A stretch of 10,670 nucleotides of DNA, taken from Bacillota bacterium. Lineage in GTDB: Bacteria; Bacillota; Bacilli; Alicyclobacillales; SLC66. Every line of letters starts with the position of its first letter. Within the stretch, counting starts at the first letter, position 1. Of the stretch, positions 1 through 5,961 are shown piece after piece. The stretch is taken from assembly GCA_021799325.1 (NCBI GenBank), contig JAJZAS010000032.1, forward strand, positions 1 through 10,670, written 5' to 3'. A program made the translations under genes and the position numbers. The notes below the pieces were generated by a model. It made no database searches. It was not told the origin of the DNA and saw nothing but the letters and a program-made list of their open reading frames with translations.

Positions 1-199
1 TTCCGATCTTGATCGCCGCCACTTGTGCAACCGCCAACACATCTCCTTTTTTTATTCCACCCTGCCTGATCTGCCTTAACGTCTCCGGATTCATCGTAAG
101 CTCTGCGCGCGCTCTCGCCACTCTCGTAGTGACTTCTTTATGGCTGACATCCACCATATGCGCTCGGCCATGTTGATCAAAATGAGTAAATTCAGCCAT
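1..199 (-). CDS. moaC: Cyclic pyranopterin monophosphate synthase MoaC (N-terminal part, cut by the window)
   Basis: MoaC works with MoaA in the first step of molybdenum cofactor synthesis, converting the GTP-derived cyclic intermediate into cyclic pyranopterin monophosphate in the cytoplasm. The 66 residues visible match the family N-terminus: MAEFTHFD, then the signature AHMVDVSHKE, an RAELTMNPETL segment and KKGDVLAVAQVAAIKIG. The start is ATG at 199-197, preceded by GGAGG (206-210) with six bases between. The 3' end lies beyond position 1, so completeness and the catalytic C-terminal half cannot be judged. The gene diverges from the moaD-moaE fusion, which belongs to the same pathway. The family call is firm from the conserved N-terminal motif and from context. 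Confidence 0.93.
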   Translation of the reverse strand, partial: MAEFTHFDQHGRAHMVDVSHKEVTTRVARARAELTMNPETLRQIRQGGIKKGDVLAVAQVAAIKIG

Positions 200-232
200 G
201 CCTAACCTCCTCGCCGACAAAGTTCTACTGAA

Positions 233-261
233 AGTGTACCGATAGAATGCGTTCCTCGCAA
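233..261 (-). promoter_or_regulatory. Predicted sigma-A type promoter of moaC
   Basis: Read on the minus strand, a TTGCGA box (256-261) and a TACACT box (233-238) lie exactly 17 bp apart, each matching four of six consensus bases. The predicted start would lie just upstream of the moaC ribosome site. This is a sequence match only. Confidence 0.45.
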
Positions 262-284
262 ATCCCTCATGGGTCGGTTATAAT
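256..284 (+). promoter_or_regulatory. Predicted promoter of the moaD-moaE / moeB transcript
   Basis: A perfect TATAAT box (279-284) lies 27 bp before the moaD-moaE ATG. With a 17-bp spacer the -35 position is TCGCAA (256-261), a weak 3/6 match. These are the same six bases that serve as the -35 box of moaC on the other strand. The -10 box is convincing; the -35 is not. Confidence 0.5.
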
Positions 285-310
285 TTTAAAAAATAAGTGA
301 GTGAGGTACT

Positions 311-1012
311 ATGAAACTTTCCATTTTACTATTCGCATCGGCTGCAGAAGCCGCAGGCACTGATCGCTTTGAAGTAACGATTAATGACAAGGAATCTGCA
401 ACGCTACAGGAGATCAAAGAAGCGATGATGAAGACCTCCCTCCCGCTCGCCGCGATGCTCGACCGTGCGTGGTTTGCCGTCAACGACGAGTATGCCGATT
501 TGGATACGGTGGTTGGCGAATTCGACCAAGTGGCAGTGATTCCTCCGGTAAGCGGCGGTGAAGAGACTACCTTTGGCGCAGGCAAAATGATCGCATTAAC
601 GCGAGAGCCGTTATCCGTTGACGCCATGTATCAGTCGATGCTGCGAAATGAAGCTGGCGCAGTCGTCATTTTTTCTGGAATCGTCCGTGAAATCACGGGA
701 GAAAAAACCACAATGTATTTGGAATATGAAGCGTATGAATCGATGGCGCTAAAAAAACTAGCAGAACTCGTCGAGGACTCTGAAGCGAGATTTCCTGGCG
801 TCAAAGTCGCCATTTGGCATCGTCTTGGCCATTTGGAACTCACGGAATCAAGCGTTTTGATTGGCGTTTCCAGCCCGCACCGAGAGGCGGCCTTTCACGC
901 GGGTAAATACGCAATTGACGAACTCAAGCAGCGCGTGCCCATTTGGAAAAAGGAATTTTATCAAAACGGCGAAGTGGAATGGGCCAAAAACGAACATTGG
1001 CATCCCCAGTGA
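311..1012 (+). CDS. moaE: MoaD-MoaE fusion: molybdopterin synthase small and large subunits in one chain
   Basis: Molybdopterin synthase inserts the dithiolene sulfurs into cyclic pyranopterin monophosphate. Residues 1-83 are a MoaD ubiquitin-like domain ending VIPPVSGG, with Gly82-Gly83. A short linker of about 10 residues leads into a MoaE domain (about 95-233). The MoaE part keeps the GAVVIFSGIVRE segment, the His190-Arg191 pair and two lysines (206, 213) in ELKQRVPIWKKE that align with the catalytic lysines of E. coli MoaE. The 233-aa length fits one MoaD plus one MoaE. The start is ATG with GAGG four bases upstream. Free MoaD needs its C-terminal glycine exposed to become a thiocarboxylate, so the internal Gly-Gly implies processing, as reported for MoaX of Mycobacterium tuberculosis. 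It is followed after 19 bp by the MoeB gene that would activate it. Confidence 0.93.
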   Translation: MKLSILLFASAAEAAGTDRFEVTINDKESATLQEIKEAMMKTSLPLAAMLDRAWFAVNDEYADLDTVVGEFDQVAVIPPVSGGEETTFGAGKMIALTREPLSVDAMYQSMLRNEAGAVVIFSGIVREITGEKTTMYLEYEAYESMALKKLAELVEDSEARFPGVKVAIWHRLGHLELTESSVLIGVSSPHREAAFHAGKYAIDELKQRVPIWKKEFYQNGEVEWAKNEHWHPQ

Positions 1013-1015
1013 GAG

Positions 1016-1023
1016 AAAGGAAG
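1016..1023 (+). promoter_or_regulatory. Ribosome binding site that supports the TTG start of moeB
   Basis: The purine run AAAGGAAG ends eight bases before TTG at 1032. No ATG or GTG lies in frame between the moaD-moaE stop and the conserved N-terminus of the MoeB protein, so this site decides the start. Confidence 0.6.
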
Positions 1024-1031
1024 CGCATATA

Positions 1032-1805
1032 TTGACACCGGAAGAAACACTGCGCTACAGTCGCCACTTTCTCTTTCGACACATTGGTAGAAAAGGCCAG
1101 TTACAACTAAAAGATTCACGCGTAGCCATCGTTGGCGCAGGAGCCATCGGTAGCATGTTAGCCAATCACATGGCCCGCTCCGGTGTAGGTTACATCCGTC
1201 TAATCGATGCTGACCAAGTGGAGACGAGCAATTTGCAGCGCCAGGTATTGTATACGGAGGCGGACGCGGAGGCTCACCTTGAAAAAGCAGTGGCGGCTAA
1301 GACTCATCTTTTGGCGATCAATCACCACATTGAAGTCGACCCACGGGTAGCGAGAATCACCAGTGACAATGCGGAAGAGAACCTGACTGGCGTGGACTTG
1401 ATTCTAGATGGCACGGATAATTTGGAAGCTCGATTCATCATCAATGATGTCGCTGTGAAAAACGGAATTCCCTGGGTATATGCGGCAGCGGTCGGAAGCC
1501 GAGGCATGATGTTTCCCTTTATCCCGGGACGATCCCCCTGCTTTCATTGCCTGTTTCCCCCATCGCAAATGGAGGGTCCTGCAGAATCCTGTGATGCAGT
1601 CGGAGTGATCTCTCCTGCAGTAGCTGTAGTTGCCTCACTTGCTGCCACTGAGGCGATGAAAATTTTACTTGGTGATGAGGAACATTTGATTCGTCATTTG
1701 CGGCATCTTGATTTGTGGCGGGGAGAATTCGGGGAGTTAAAACTCGGTAAAGCGAGGGCCAATTGTCCGACATGTGGTTTGCATGAGTACCCATTTATAG
1801 CGTAA
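1032..1805 (+). CDS. moeB: MoeB/ThiF-family adenylyltransferase (molybdopterin synthase sulfur-carrier activating enzyme)
   Basis: An E1-like enzyme that adenylates the C-terminal glycine of MoaD (or ThiS) with ATP so that sulfur can be loaded. The 257-aa length is close to E. coli MoeB and there is no C-terminal rhodanese domain. Visible motifs: N-terminal TLRYSRHFLFRHIG, nucleotide loop GAGAIG (35-40), NLQRQ with Arg70, the Mg-binding region LDGTDN (125-130), Cys187 in the segment CDAVGVISP, and a structural zinc site of two CxxC pairs (C170/C173 and C245/C248). The start is TTG at 1032; an open frame reaches upstream into moaD-moaE, but those residues do not match the family. It lies directly behind the MoaD-MoaE fusion, which favours MoeB over ThiF, and no thiS is visible. 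It could serve both pathways. Confidence 0.88.
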   Translation: MTPEETLRYSRHFLFRHIGRKGQLQLKDSRVAIVGAGAIGSMLANHMARSGVGYIRLIDADQVETSNLQRQVLYTEADAEAHLEKAVAAKTHLLAINHHIEVDPRVARITSDNAEENLTGVDLILDGTDNLEARFIINDVAVKNGIPWVYAAAVGSRGMMFPFIPGRSPCFHCLFPPSQMEGPAESCDAVGVISPAVAVVASLAATEAMKILLGDEEHLIRHLRHLDLWRGEFGELKLGKARANCPTCGLHEYPFIA

Positions 1806-1825
1806 GCGTTTTCAAATCTATCAAA

Positions 1826-1853
1826 GCAGGGCTCGGCCCTGCCTTATTTTTCT
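1826..1853 (+). terminator. Rho-independent terminator after moeB
   Basis: A perfect 7-bp stem GCAGGGC / GCCCTGC (1826-1832, 1836-1842) encloses a TCG loop and is followed by CTTATTTTTC. It lies 20 bp past the moeB stop. The stop codon of the convergent 59-aa gene lies in its T-rich tail. The hairpin may also slow transcription from the other side, although the minus-strand tail is only weakly T-rich. Confidence 0.85.
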
Positions 1854-2023
1854 TCCTCGTCCTCGAGTTGCATGGGGTGAATGGGAGACTTATGACCTTT
1901 TTTGCGATAGGACTCGGAAATGGCTAAAAACGGATCATCCGCTATACGCACTGTGCGGCGCAAAAAATCTTCCGCCACATGAATCGTATTGGTCTGCGTA
2001 TAGGAATTCTGCCCTTCGGCCAT
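1844..2023 (-). CDS. Small protein of unknown function (59 aa)
   Basis: I do not recognise this protein. It is a soluble-looking 59-residue chain with no membrane segment, signal peptide or cysteine. A polar N-terminus leads into a short helical-looking stretch (about 16-40, VAEDFLRRTVRIADDPFLAI), then a basic patch YRKKGHK and a very acidic tail EDEEEK. Support for a real gene: ATG at 2023-2021 has AAGGGG (2032-2037) eight bases upstream, the frame fills the gap between its neighbours, and it ends at a terminator hairpin. A GTG nine bases earlier overlaps the Shine-Dalgarno and is less likely. It lies 90 bp downstream of the MBL-fold hydrolase on the same strand and could share its transcript. 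Confidence 0.6.
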   Translation of the reverse strand: MAEGQNSYTQTNTIHVAEDFLRRTVRIADDPFLAISESYRKKGHKSPIHPMQLEDEEEK

Positions 2024-2046
2024 GCAGCACACCCCTTAGTAATGAA

Positions 2047-2052
2047 ATTATG
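2047..2052 (-). promoter_or_regulatory. Possible -10 box for the 59-aa gene
   Basis: CATAAT on the minus strand (5/6 match) lies 23 bp upstream of the ATG. The matching -35 region is poor (AGTACA at 17 bp), so this is only a suggestion that the small gene has its own promoter. Confidence 0.2.
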
Positions 2053-2053
2053 G

Positions 2054-2107
2054 CCCGTTGCAATCTAATTGTACTACGACTAGCCATCTTGTACTAGTCT
2101 AAACGGG
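2054..2107 (-). repeat. Nested inverted repeats between the MBL hydrolase and the small gene
   Basis: Two 6-bp inverted repeats are nested: outer CCCGTT/AACGGG (2054-2059, 2102-2107) and inner GACTAG/CTAGTC (2078-2083, 2094-2099, 10-base loop). GTACTA also occurs twice, 20 bp apart (2071, 2091). No T-run follows on the minus strand, so it is not a standard terminator. It could be an intercistronic RNA structure or a protein site, or chance. Confidence 0.3.
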
Positions 2108-2113
2108 AATTTT

Positions 2114-3100
2114 TCAGGCGTTTGATGCGATTTCGTACCTAATCATTCCATGATCATCCACCGCTTGTTTGACCAACCCGCGTTCAATCGCCAGGTCAAG
2201 ATGGCCAACAATTTCCGACACAATCAGCATTAATTCCTTCATTCTTCCGGGAAAAAGTGCCTGTGCCAATTGCCTTACCGAATGATGCCCCTCTTTGATC
2301 TGGTCTATTAACTGTGCCACTCTTTTGGTCTGCATCTCCAGGCGCAATCTGATCAGTGCATGGGGATCAGAGATGACGATGCCATGACCAGACAGCACTT
2401 GATTTAATTTCAGGTCTAGCAACGAGTGAAACGTGTCATGAAACAACTTGACACTTGGGATCCGGGTAAAGGTAAGCGGGTCGGGTTCTACAAACGCATT
2501 GGAAGAAACATGATCGATCAACACATCGCCTGCAATCAACACATGATCCTTTTCTCTGTAGAGCGCGATGCTGGAATTAGAATGGCCAGGGGTGAACAAC
2601 ACCGTAAAATCCCCTATCTTCTCTCCCTCTTTTAACTGATCGTCCAAATCATAAGCCGGGACGACCGAATGAAACATTTGCCGCTCCTTTCGGAGTATCA
2701 TTTGTTCCTCCTCACTTAACCCCGACTCAGCATATAACCGATGGAAAAATTGATCCTCTTTTTGCAACCATTCATCCGTTGGACTCAACCAAGTCTGCGT
2801 CAATTCATGACCCACCACACGGGCACCAGAGAGTTTGGTTAGCGTGTTAACATTGCCAACGTGATCAGCATGGCCATGCGTCAAAATGATGGTATGGACA
2901 TCGCTGATCTGATACCCCAAGTCTGCGATCGCCTGTTGGAGCTTCACATTTCCATCATCTCGATGAGCCCCGGCATCAACGAGTGTCAGCCCATCTTGGT
3001 CAGTAATGAGGTACACATGCACATCACCAATCGGAAATCCGGTGGGAAGCGAGCATTGATAGATTCCGCTAACCACGTTTTTTACGATTTCGGTCGTCAA
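2114..3100 (-). CDS. MBL-fold metallo-hydrolase with C-terminal helical domain (LACTB2/glyoxalase II-like)
   Basis: A cytoplasmic di-metal hydrolase of the metallo-beta-lactamase superfamily; the substrate cannot be told from sequence. From the chosen start (328 aa), the metal motif THGHADH (74-80) is complete, with further ligands at TPGHSN (His173), AGD (Asp192) and SGHG (His239). Residues after about 245 are helical and basic, resembling the small winged-helix tail of LACTB2-like members that bind CoA thioesters, glutathione thioesters or RNA. I chose TTG at 3100 because AAGGAG (3109-3114) lies eight bases upstream. The earlier in-frame ATG codons at 3125 and 3122 have no ribosome site and would add nine residues outside the fold. 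The gene diverges from the GH18 gene and has no clear functional partner here. Confidence 0.82.
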   Translation of the reverse strand: MTTEIVKNVVSGIYQCSLPTGFPIGDVHVYLITDQDGLTLVDAGAHRDDGNVKLQQAIADLGYQISDVHTIILTHGHADHVGNVNTLTKLSGARVVGHELTQTWLSPTDEWLQKEDQFFHRLYAESGLSEEEQMILRKERQMFHSVVPAYDLDDQLKEGEKIGDFTVLFTPGHSNSSIALYREKDHVLIAGDVLIDHVSSNAFVEPDPLTFTRIPSVKLFHDTFHSLLDLKLNQVLSGHGIVISDPHALIRLRLEMQTKRVAQLIDQIKEGHHSVRQLAQALFPGRMKELMLIVSEIVGHLDLAIERGLVKQAVDDHGMIRYEIASNA

Positions 3101-3108
3101 TCCTATCA

Positions 3109-3114
3109 CTCCTT
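3109..3114 (-). promoter_or_regulatory. Ribosome binding site that decides the TTG start of the MBL hydrolase
   Basis: AAGGAG on the minus strand, eight bases before TTG (3100-3098). It lies inside the frame opened by the upstream ATG pair, which themselves lack any purine-rich site. Confidence 0.6.
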
Positions 3115-3130
3115 CACTATCCATCATAGA

Positions 3131-3158
3131 TTGCGAGAATCGCTCATAAATCTATTAC
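3131..3158 (+). promoter_or_regulatory. Possible promoter of the GH18 gene
   Basis: TTGCGA (3131-3136) and TATTAC (3153-3158) are 16 bp apart, each a 4/6 match, ending 31 bp before the ATG. If the GH18 gene is sporulation-specific, a different sigma factor would be expected and this match would mean little. Confidence 0.25.
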
Positions 3159-3189
3159 ACCAACTAATCTGCACTGGGAGAATAAAAGT

Positions 3190-4389
3190 ATGAGAAAAAA
3201 AACAATCAAACGCAACCTCATGCCATTTCTGCTCGTGGCTACCGTTATTCTGCTCATCCTGAACGTCAGTCACCGCAACGTTTCACGATTATTCCCTGCT
3301 CCGATTGGACAAGCCGCCCAGCTTTATTTGGCGCCAGTAGAAATCATGGCGTTGATGTCAAAAAGTCAATCACCATCATCGGCAGCCGTTGCACCAACAC
3401 GACTGATTCCCACAACAAGTGCTAAGCCACCGTTGATGGTCGGATGGATATTGGATTCTGGTGCCACCAATATCTCAAATGTCATGAATGAAACGCCTGG
3501 CTTGAATGTGATATCCCCAAAATGGTTTCATGTAGATGGGCCAAATGGTGCGATAGCCGGCATGCCTGAACGAACAATCATTCAACAGGCGCACAACAAT
3601 CACCAACAGGTCTGGGCCGTGGTGGACAATGGATTTAACGGCTCATTTAGCCACTCCATATTGCAGTACCAAGATCAGCAGGACATGCTGATCGGGCATA
3701 TCGTCAAGCTTGCCGTTACTTACCACCTGGATGGAATCAACCTTGATTTTGAAGGACTGCTTCCAATCGATCGATGGAACTATTCGCGTTTTGTGAATGT
3801 GCTTGCAATAAAACTCCACGCGCATCACATCCAACTATCCGTCGATTTGCCACCTGATTATGTTTCCGGTACAAACAACGGCCCTTATAATCATGCGGCC
3901 ATCGCCAAGGCTGCTGACTATGTGGTGCTGATGGGATACGACGAATATTGGTTGGGAGATCCCAAAGCTGGACCCACTGCCTCGCTGCCATGGGTTCGTC
4001 TAGCCGTGAATGATTTTTTAAGTACAGGAGTACCCGCGAATAAATTAATTCTCGGTATCCCTTTTTACGCTGAGGACTGGACCGTCAATCAAAAAGGAAA
4101 AGTCCTTTCAAGTATAGCGCTTTCCGCGCTTGAGTCGAGCCAACTGGTGAATCAGCTTCATACCCACCTCGTATGGAACGCCAAGGAGGGTGTCTATTTT
4201 ACCGCCTACAAATACCAGAAATCCTGGCATGAAATATGGTTGGAGAACCGGCGAACGCTGATGCTGTTCGCAGAACTTGCGAGAAACGACAATCTGGCTG
4301 GCCTTGCGAGCTGGTATCTCGGGCTTGAGAGCAAAGCCACCTGGCTGTCGGTTCTCCACACCCTTCGTTCACCCTCCATTATTGACTAG
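3190..4389 (+). CDS. Membrane-anchored glycoside hydrolase family 18 protein (YaaH/YdhD-like)
   Basis: A chitinase-fold glycosidase, most like the spore cortex and cell-wall GH18 enzymes of Bacilli that cut N-acetylglucosaminyl links in peptidoglycan. Length 399 aa. Residues 1-10 are basic, and about 11-26 (MPFLLVATVILLILNV) form one membrane segment without a convincing cleavage site, so an outward-facing anchored enzyme is likely. A Ser/Pro/Ala/Thr-rich linker (about 58-80) precedes the catalytic barrel. The active-site strand reads DGINLDFE (181-188), with the acid Glu188 and assisting Asp186. Asn at 184, where chitinases have Asp, is usual in YaaH-type proteins. MGYDE (248-252), GIPFYAEDW (289-297) and ASWYLG (373-378) are later barrel motifs. 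No LysM domain is present, unlike YaaH. The start is ATG with GGGAG (3176-3180) nine bases upstream. Its 3' end overlaps the convergent HAD gene by 21 bp. Confidence 0.86.
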   Translation: MRKKTIKRNLMPFLLVATVILLILNVSHRNVSRLFPAPIGQAAQLYLAPVEIMALMSKSQSPSSAAVAPTRLIPTTSAKPPLMVGWILDSGATNISNVMNETPGLNVISPKWFHVDGPNGAIAGMPERTIIQQAHNNHQQVWAVVDNGFNGSFSHSILQYQDQQDMLIGHIVKLAVTYHLDGINLDFEGLLPIDRWNYSRFVNVLAIKLHAHHIQLSVDLPPDYVSGTNNGPYNHAAIAKAADYVVLMGYDEYWLGDPKAGPTASLPWVRLAVNDFLSTGVPANKLILGIPFYAEDWTVNQKGKVLSSIALSALESSQLVNQLHTHLVWNAKEGVYFTAYKYQKSWHEIWLENRRTLMLFAELARNDNLAGLASWYLGLESKATWLSVLHTLRSPSIID

Positions 4390-5322
4390 TACGGAAGGCA
4401 AGTGAAGCACATGATCGATGACCGCATGTGGATTGGTTCTGGCATCCGAAAATGCCGAGGCGTGACCAATGCCAATAAAATGAAACCCTGCGTCATTTGC
4501 GGCAAGCTGATCGGATAGTGAATCGCCAATCACATAGACGTCATCCGGTGAATACTCATTGGCACCTCGTATATACGTGTAAGGATGCGGTTTAGCAAGA
4601 GAAAAAGGTGCAAGCCCTTCGCGGTCTTCCGCTTTTCTAACTTCATCAATGGTGACAATGCGATCTGGCTGAAAAAATCGAAGGAGGCCAAGCGCTTCAA
4701 GTGGCATCTTCACTTCTTTCCATGGTCTCCCTGTGCCAATTCCCATCAAAAAGCTCTGATTTTGTAGGTTTTGAAATGTCTTGAGAAGTTCATTTTTTTC
4801 AACCATTGGTTCATCAAATTCAATCATGCCACGATGCAAAAAAGGAACCGTTGGCCAAGGTCCCAAATGCACCTGCTGAAACACCTCATATACCTGTTCA
4901 AATAACTTGTGATCCGACACATTCACCATGTGTTCAAGTTGGCGCAAATAGCGATTGCCGCTCCCTGAGGTATCTGACAATACGGAAAATATCGAGGTCT
5001 GTAAGGAGTCGCTTGTCAACACCTCAGGAGAAAGTACGCGCATGGCAAGTACGATCGCATACGTTTTATCCCAGTTGCTGTTCAGCGCTCGACTTCTTAA
5101 TAAACGGAGTAATGATGCCGGCAAAAAAGCCTCACGAAGCCGTTCCACATCCGCCATGGAGGTCGCATCGGCACGTAGTGGGAGCGATGGTGGAATGCCC
5201 ATTGCCTCGCAAATCTGTTCATAAAAATGCGCACAAGTGATCGCAAGCGTGCGGTAGTATCCCACCTCTTGCAGAAGCACTCCATCTACATCAAAAAGCA
5301 GAAGCGGACGATCCCCACTCAT
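4369..5322 (-). CDS. HAD-family phosphatase with large cap domain, coupled to the HisB-like gene
   Basis: A haloacid-dehalogenase-fold hydrolase, probably a phosphatase. All four HAD motifs are present: FDVDGVLL (nucleophile Asp11, acid Asp13), GIGTGR (Thr197), AKPHPY (Lys244) and GDSLSD (Asp267, Asp271). At 317 aa it is longer than the usual 220-aa phosphoglycolate-phosphatase type because the cap between motifs I and II spans some 170 residues. The start is ATG at 5322, overlapping the TGA of the upstream gene as ATGA, with AGAGG three to four bases before it. An open frame runs further upstream, but the family N-terminus begins here. The tight coupling to HisB-like and HisD-like genes suggests it dephosphorylates an intermediate of the same pathway, for example in the role of histidinol-phosphate phosphatase. 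Sequence alone does not prove the substrate. Confidence 0.8.
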   Translation of the reverse strand: MSGDRPLLLFDVDGVLLQEVGYYRTLAITCAHFYEQICEAMGIPPSLPLRADATSMADVERLREAFLPASLLRLLRSRALNSNWDKTYAIVLAMRVLSPEVLTSDSLQTSIFSVLSDTSGSGNRYLRQLEHMVNVSDHKLFEQVYEVFQQVHLGPWPTVPFLHRGMIEFDEPMVEKNELLKTFQNLQNQSFLMGIGTGRPWKEVKMPLEALGLLRFFQPDRIVTIDEVRKAEDREGLAPFSLAKPHPYTYIRGANEYSPDDVYVIGDSLSDQLAANDAGFHFIGIGHASAFSDARTNPHAVIDHVLHLPSVLVNNGG

Positions 5323-5957
5323 TGGACCTCTGTACGCATGGTAATGGAGCCTGCCACGCCTGCTGTCATTTGTTGCCGCCATTCACGAGGCGCAAGCGCT
5401 TCGAAGAGCGCCATGCCAAATGCGCGAAACGTGGCCTCCCAGATGTGATGGCCATGACGGGACCTGCCTTTGATAAGGTCAATATGTAGGGTGCACATCG
5501 CGCCTTGCACAAACCCTTCTAAAAACGCGATCAAATCTTCACTGTGCATACCTTCCACCGCTTCGGGAAGTTCCACCTCGCCTGGTTGAAAATCCAGATA
5601 CGCACGGCTCTCAAACGATACGACCGCCCTAGTCAGTGCTTCATCGATCGTCCCATAGGCAAAACCGTATCCCACCAGTCCATCATCCAAGTGCTGGTCA
5701 ACGTAATCCTTATAGGCACGACCCAGTGTGATCCCCACATCCTCCGTGATGAGGTGAACCAAATCAAAGTGATCAAGTTCCACTTCCACCGAAAAGTTGG
5801 TCTGGCTACGCCATTGCACATGTTCGAGCATATGATTAAAAAAAGGAAGCGGTGTGCGCAATTTCTTTTTCGCATCAGGATCCCGCTCTTCCCTGTCCAA
5901 ATTAATGGTAATAATAGATTCACTTGTCTCTCTTACCACCTTAATGTGCTTGCCCAC
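5319..5957 (-). CDS. hisB: HisB-family protein: diverged imidazoleglycerol-phosphate dehydratase
   Basis: True IGPD dehydrates imidazoleglycerol phosphate using two Mn ions held mainly by histidines. This 212-aa protein aligns end to end with the IGPD domain: FFNHML (39-44), HLITEDVGITLG (68-79), IDEAL (104-108), HHIWEATFRAF (170-180). Compared with E. coli HisB as I recall it, several near-invariant residues differ: the second His of HHTVED is Leu69, the later metal His is Ala144, the Asp before HML is Asn41, the phosphate-binding Arg of RFG is Gly96, the Lys of FKA is Arg178, and the C-terminal SSKG motif is gone. His42, His68, Glu72, His170, His171 and Glu174 remain. The start is GTG at 5957 with AAAGGGAG seven bases upstream, four bases after the HisD-like stop; a longer frame to 6047 lies inside hisD. 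The fold call is firm. Activity in histidine synthesis is doubtful, and the gene symbol is a family label. Confidence 0.78.
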   Translation of the reverse strand: MGKHIKVVRETSESIITINLDREERDPDAKKKLRTPLPFFNHMLEHVQWRSQTNFSVEVELDHFDLVHLITEDVGITLGRAYKDYVDQHLDDGLVGYGFAYGTIDEALTRAVVSFESRAYLDFQPGEVELPEAVEGMHSEDLIAFLEGFVQGAMCTLHIDLIKGRSRHGHHIWEATFRAFGMALFEALAPREWRQQMTAGVAGSITMRTEVQ

Positions 5958-5961
5958 TCTC

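Noticed and set aside
861..1031. Long upstream extension of the moeB frame starting at ATG 861
   Set aside because: It lies inside the moaD-moaE coding region in another frame, has no family similarity and no fitting ribosome site. The conserved MoeB N-terminus begins right at TTG 1032.
2030..2032. GTG as start of the 59-aa gene
   Set aside because: It directly abuts the AGGGG ribosome site. ATG 2023 has the correct eight-base spacing.
4806..5240. 144-aa open frame on the plus strand
   Set aside because: Antisense shadow of the HAD gene, which has all four HAD motifs on the minus strand.
5323..5382. Upstream extension of the HAD frame to 5382
   Set aside because: It overlaps the HisB-like coding end. 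The ATGA junction and the HAD N-terminus directly before FDVDGV favour ATG 5322.
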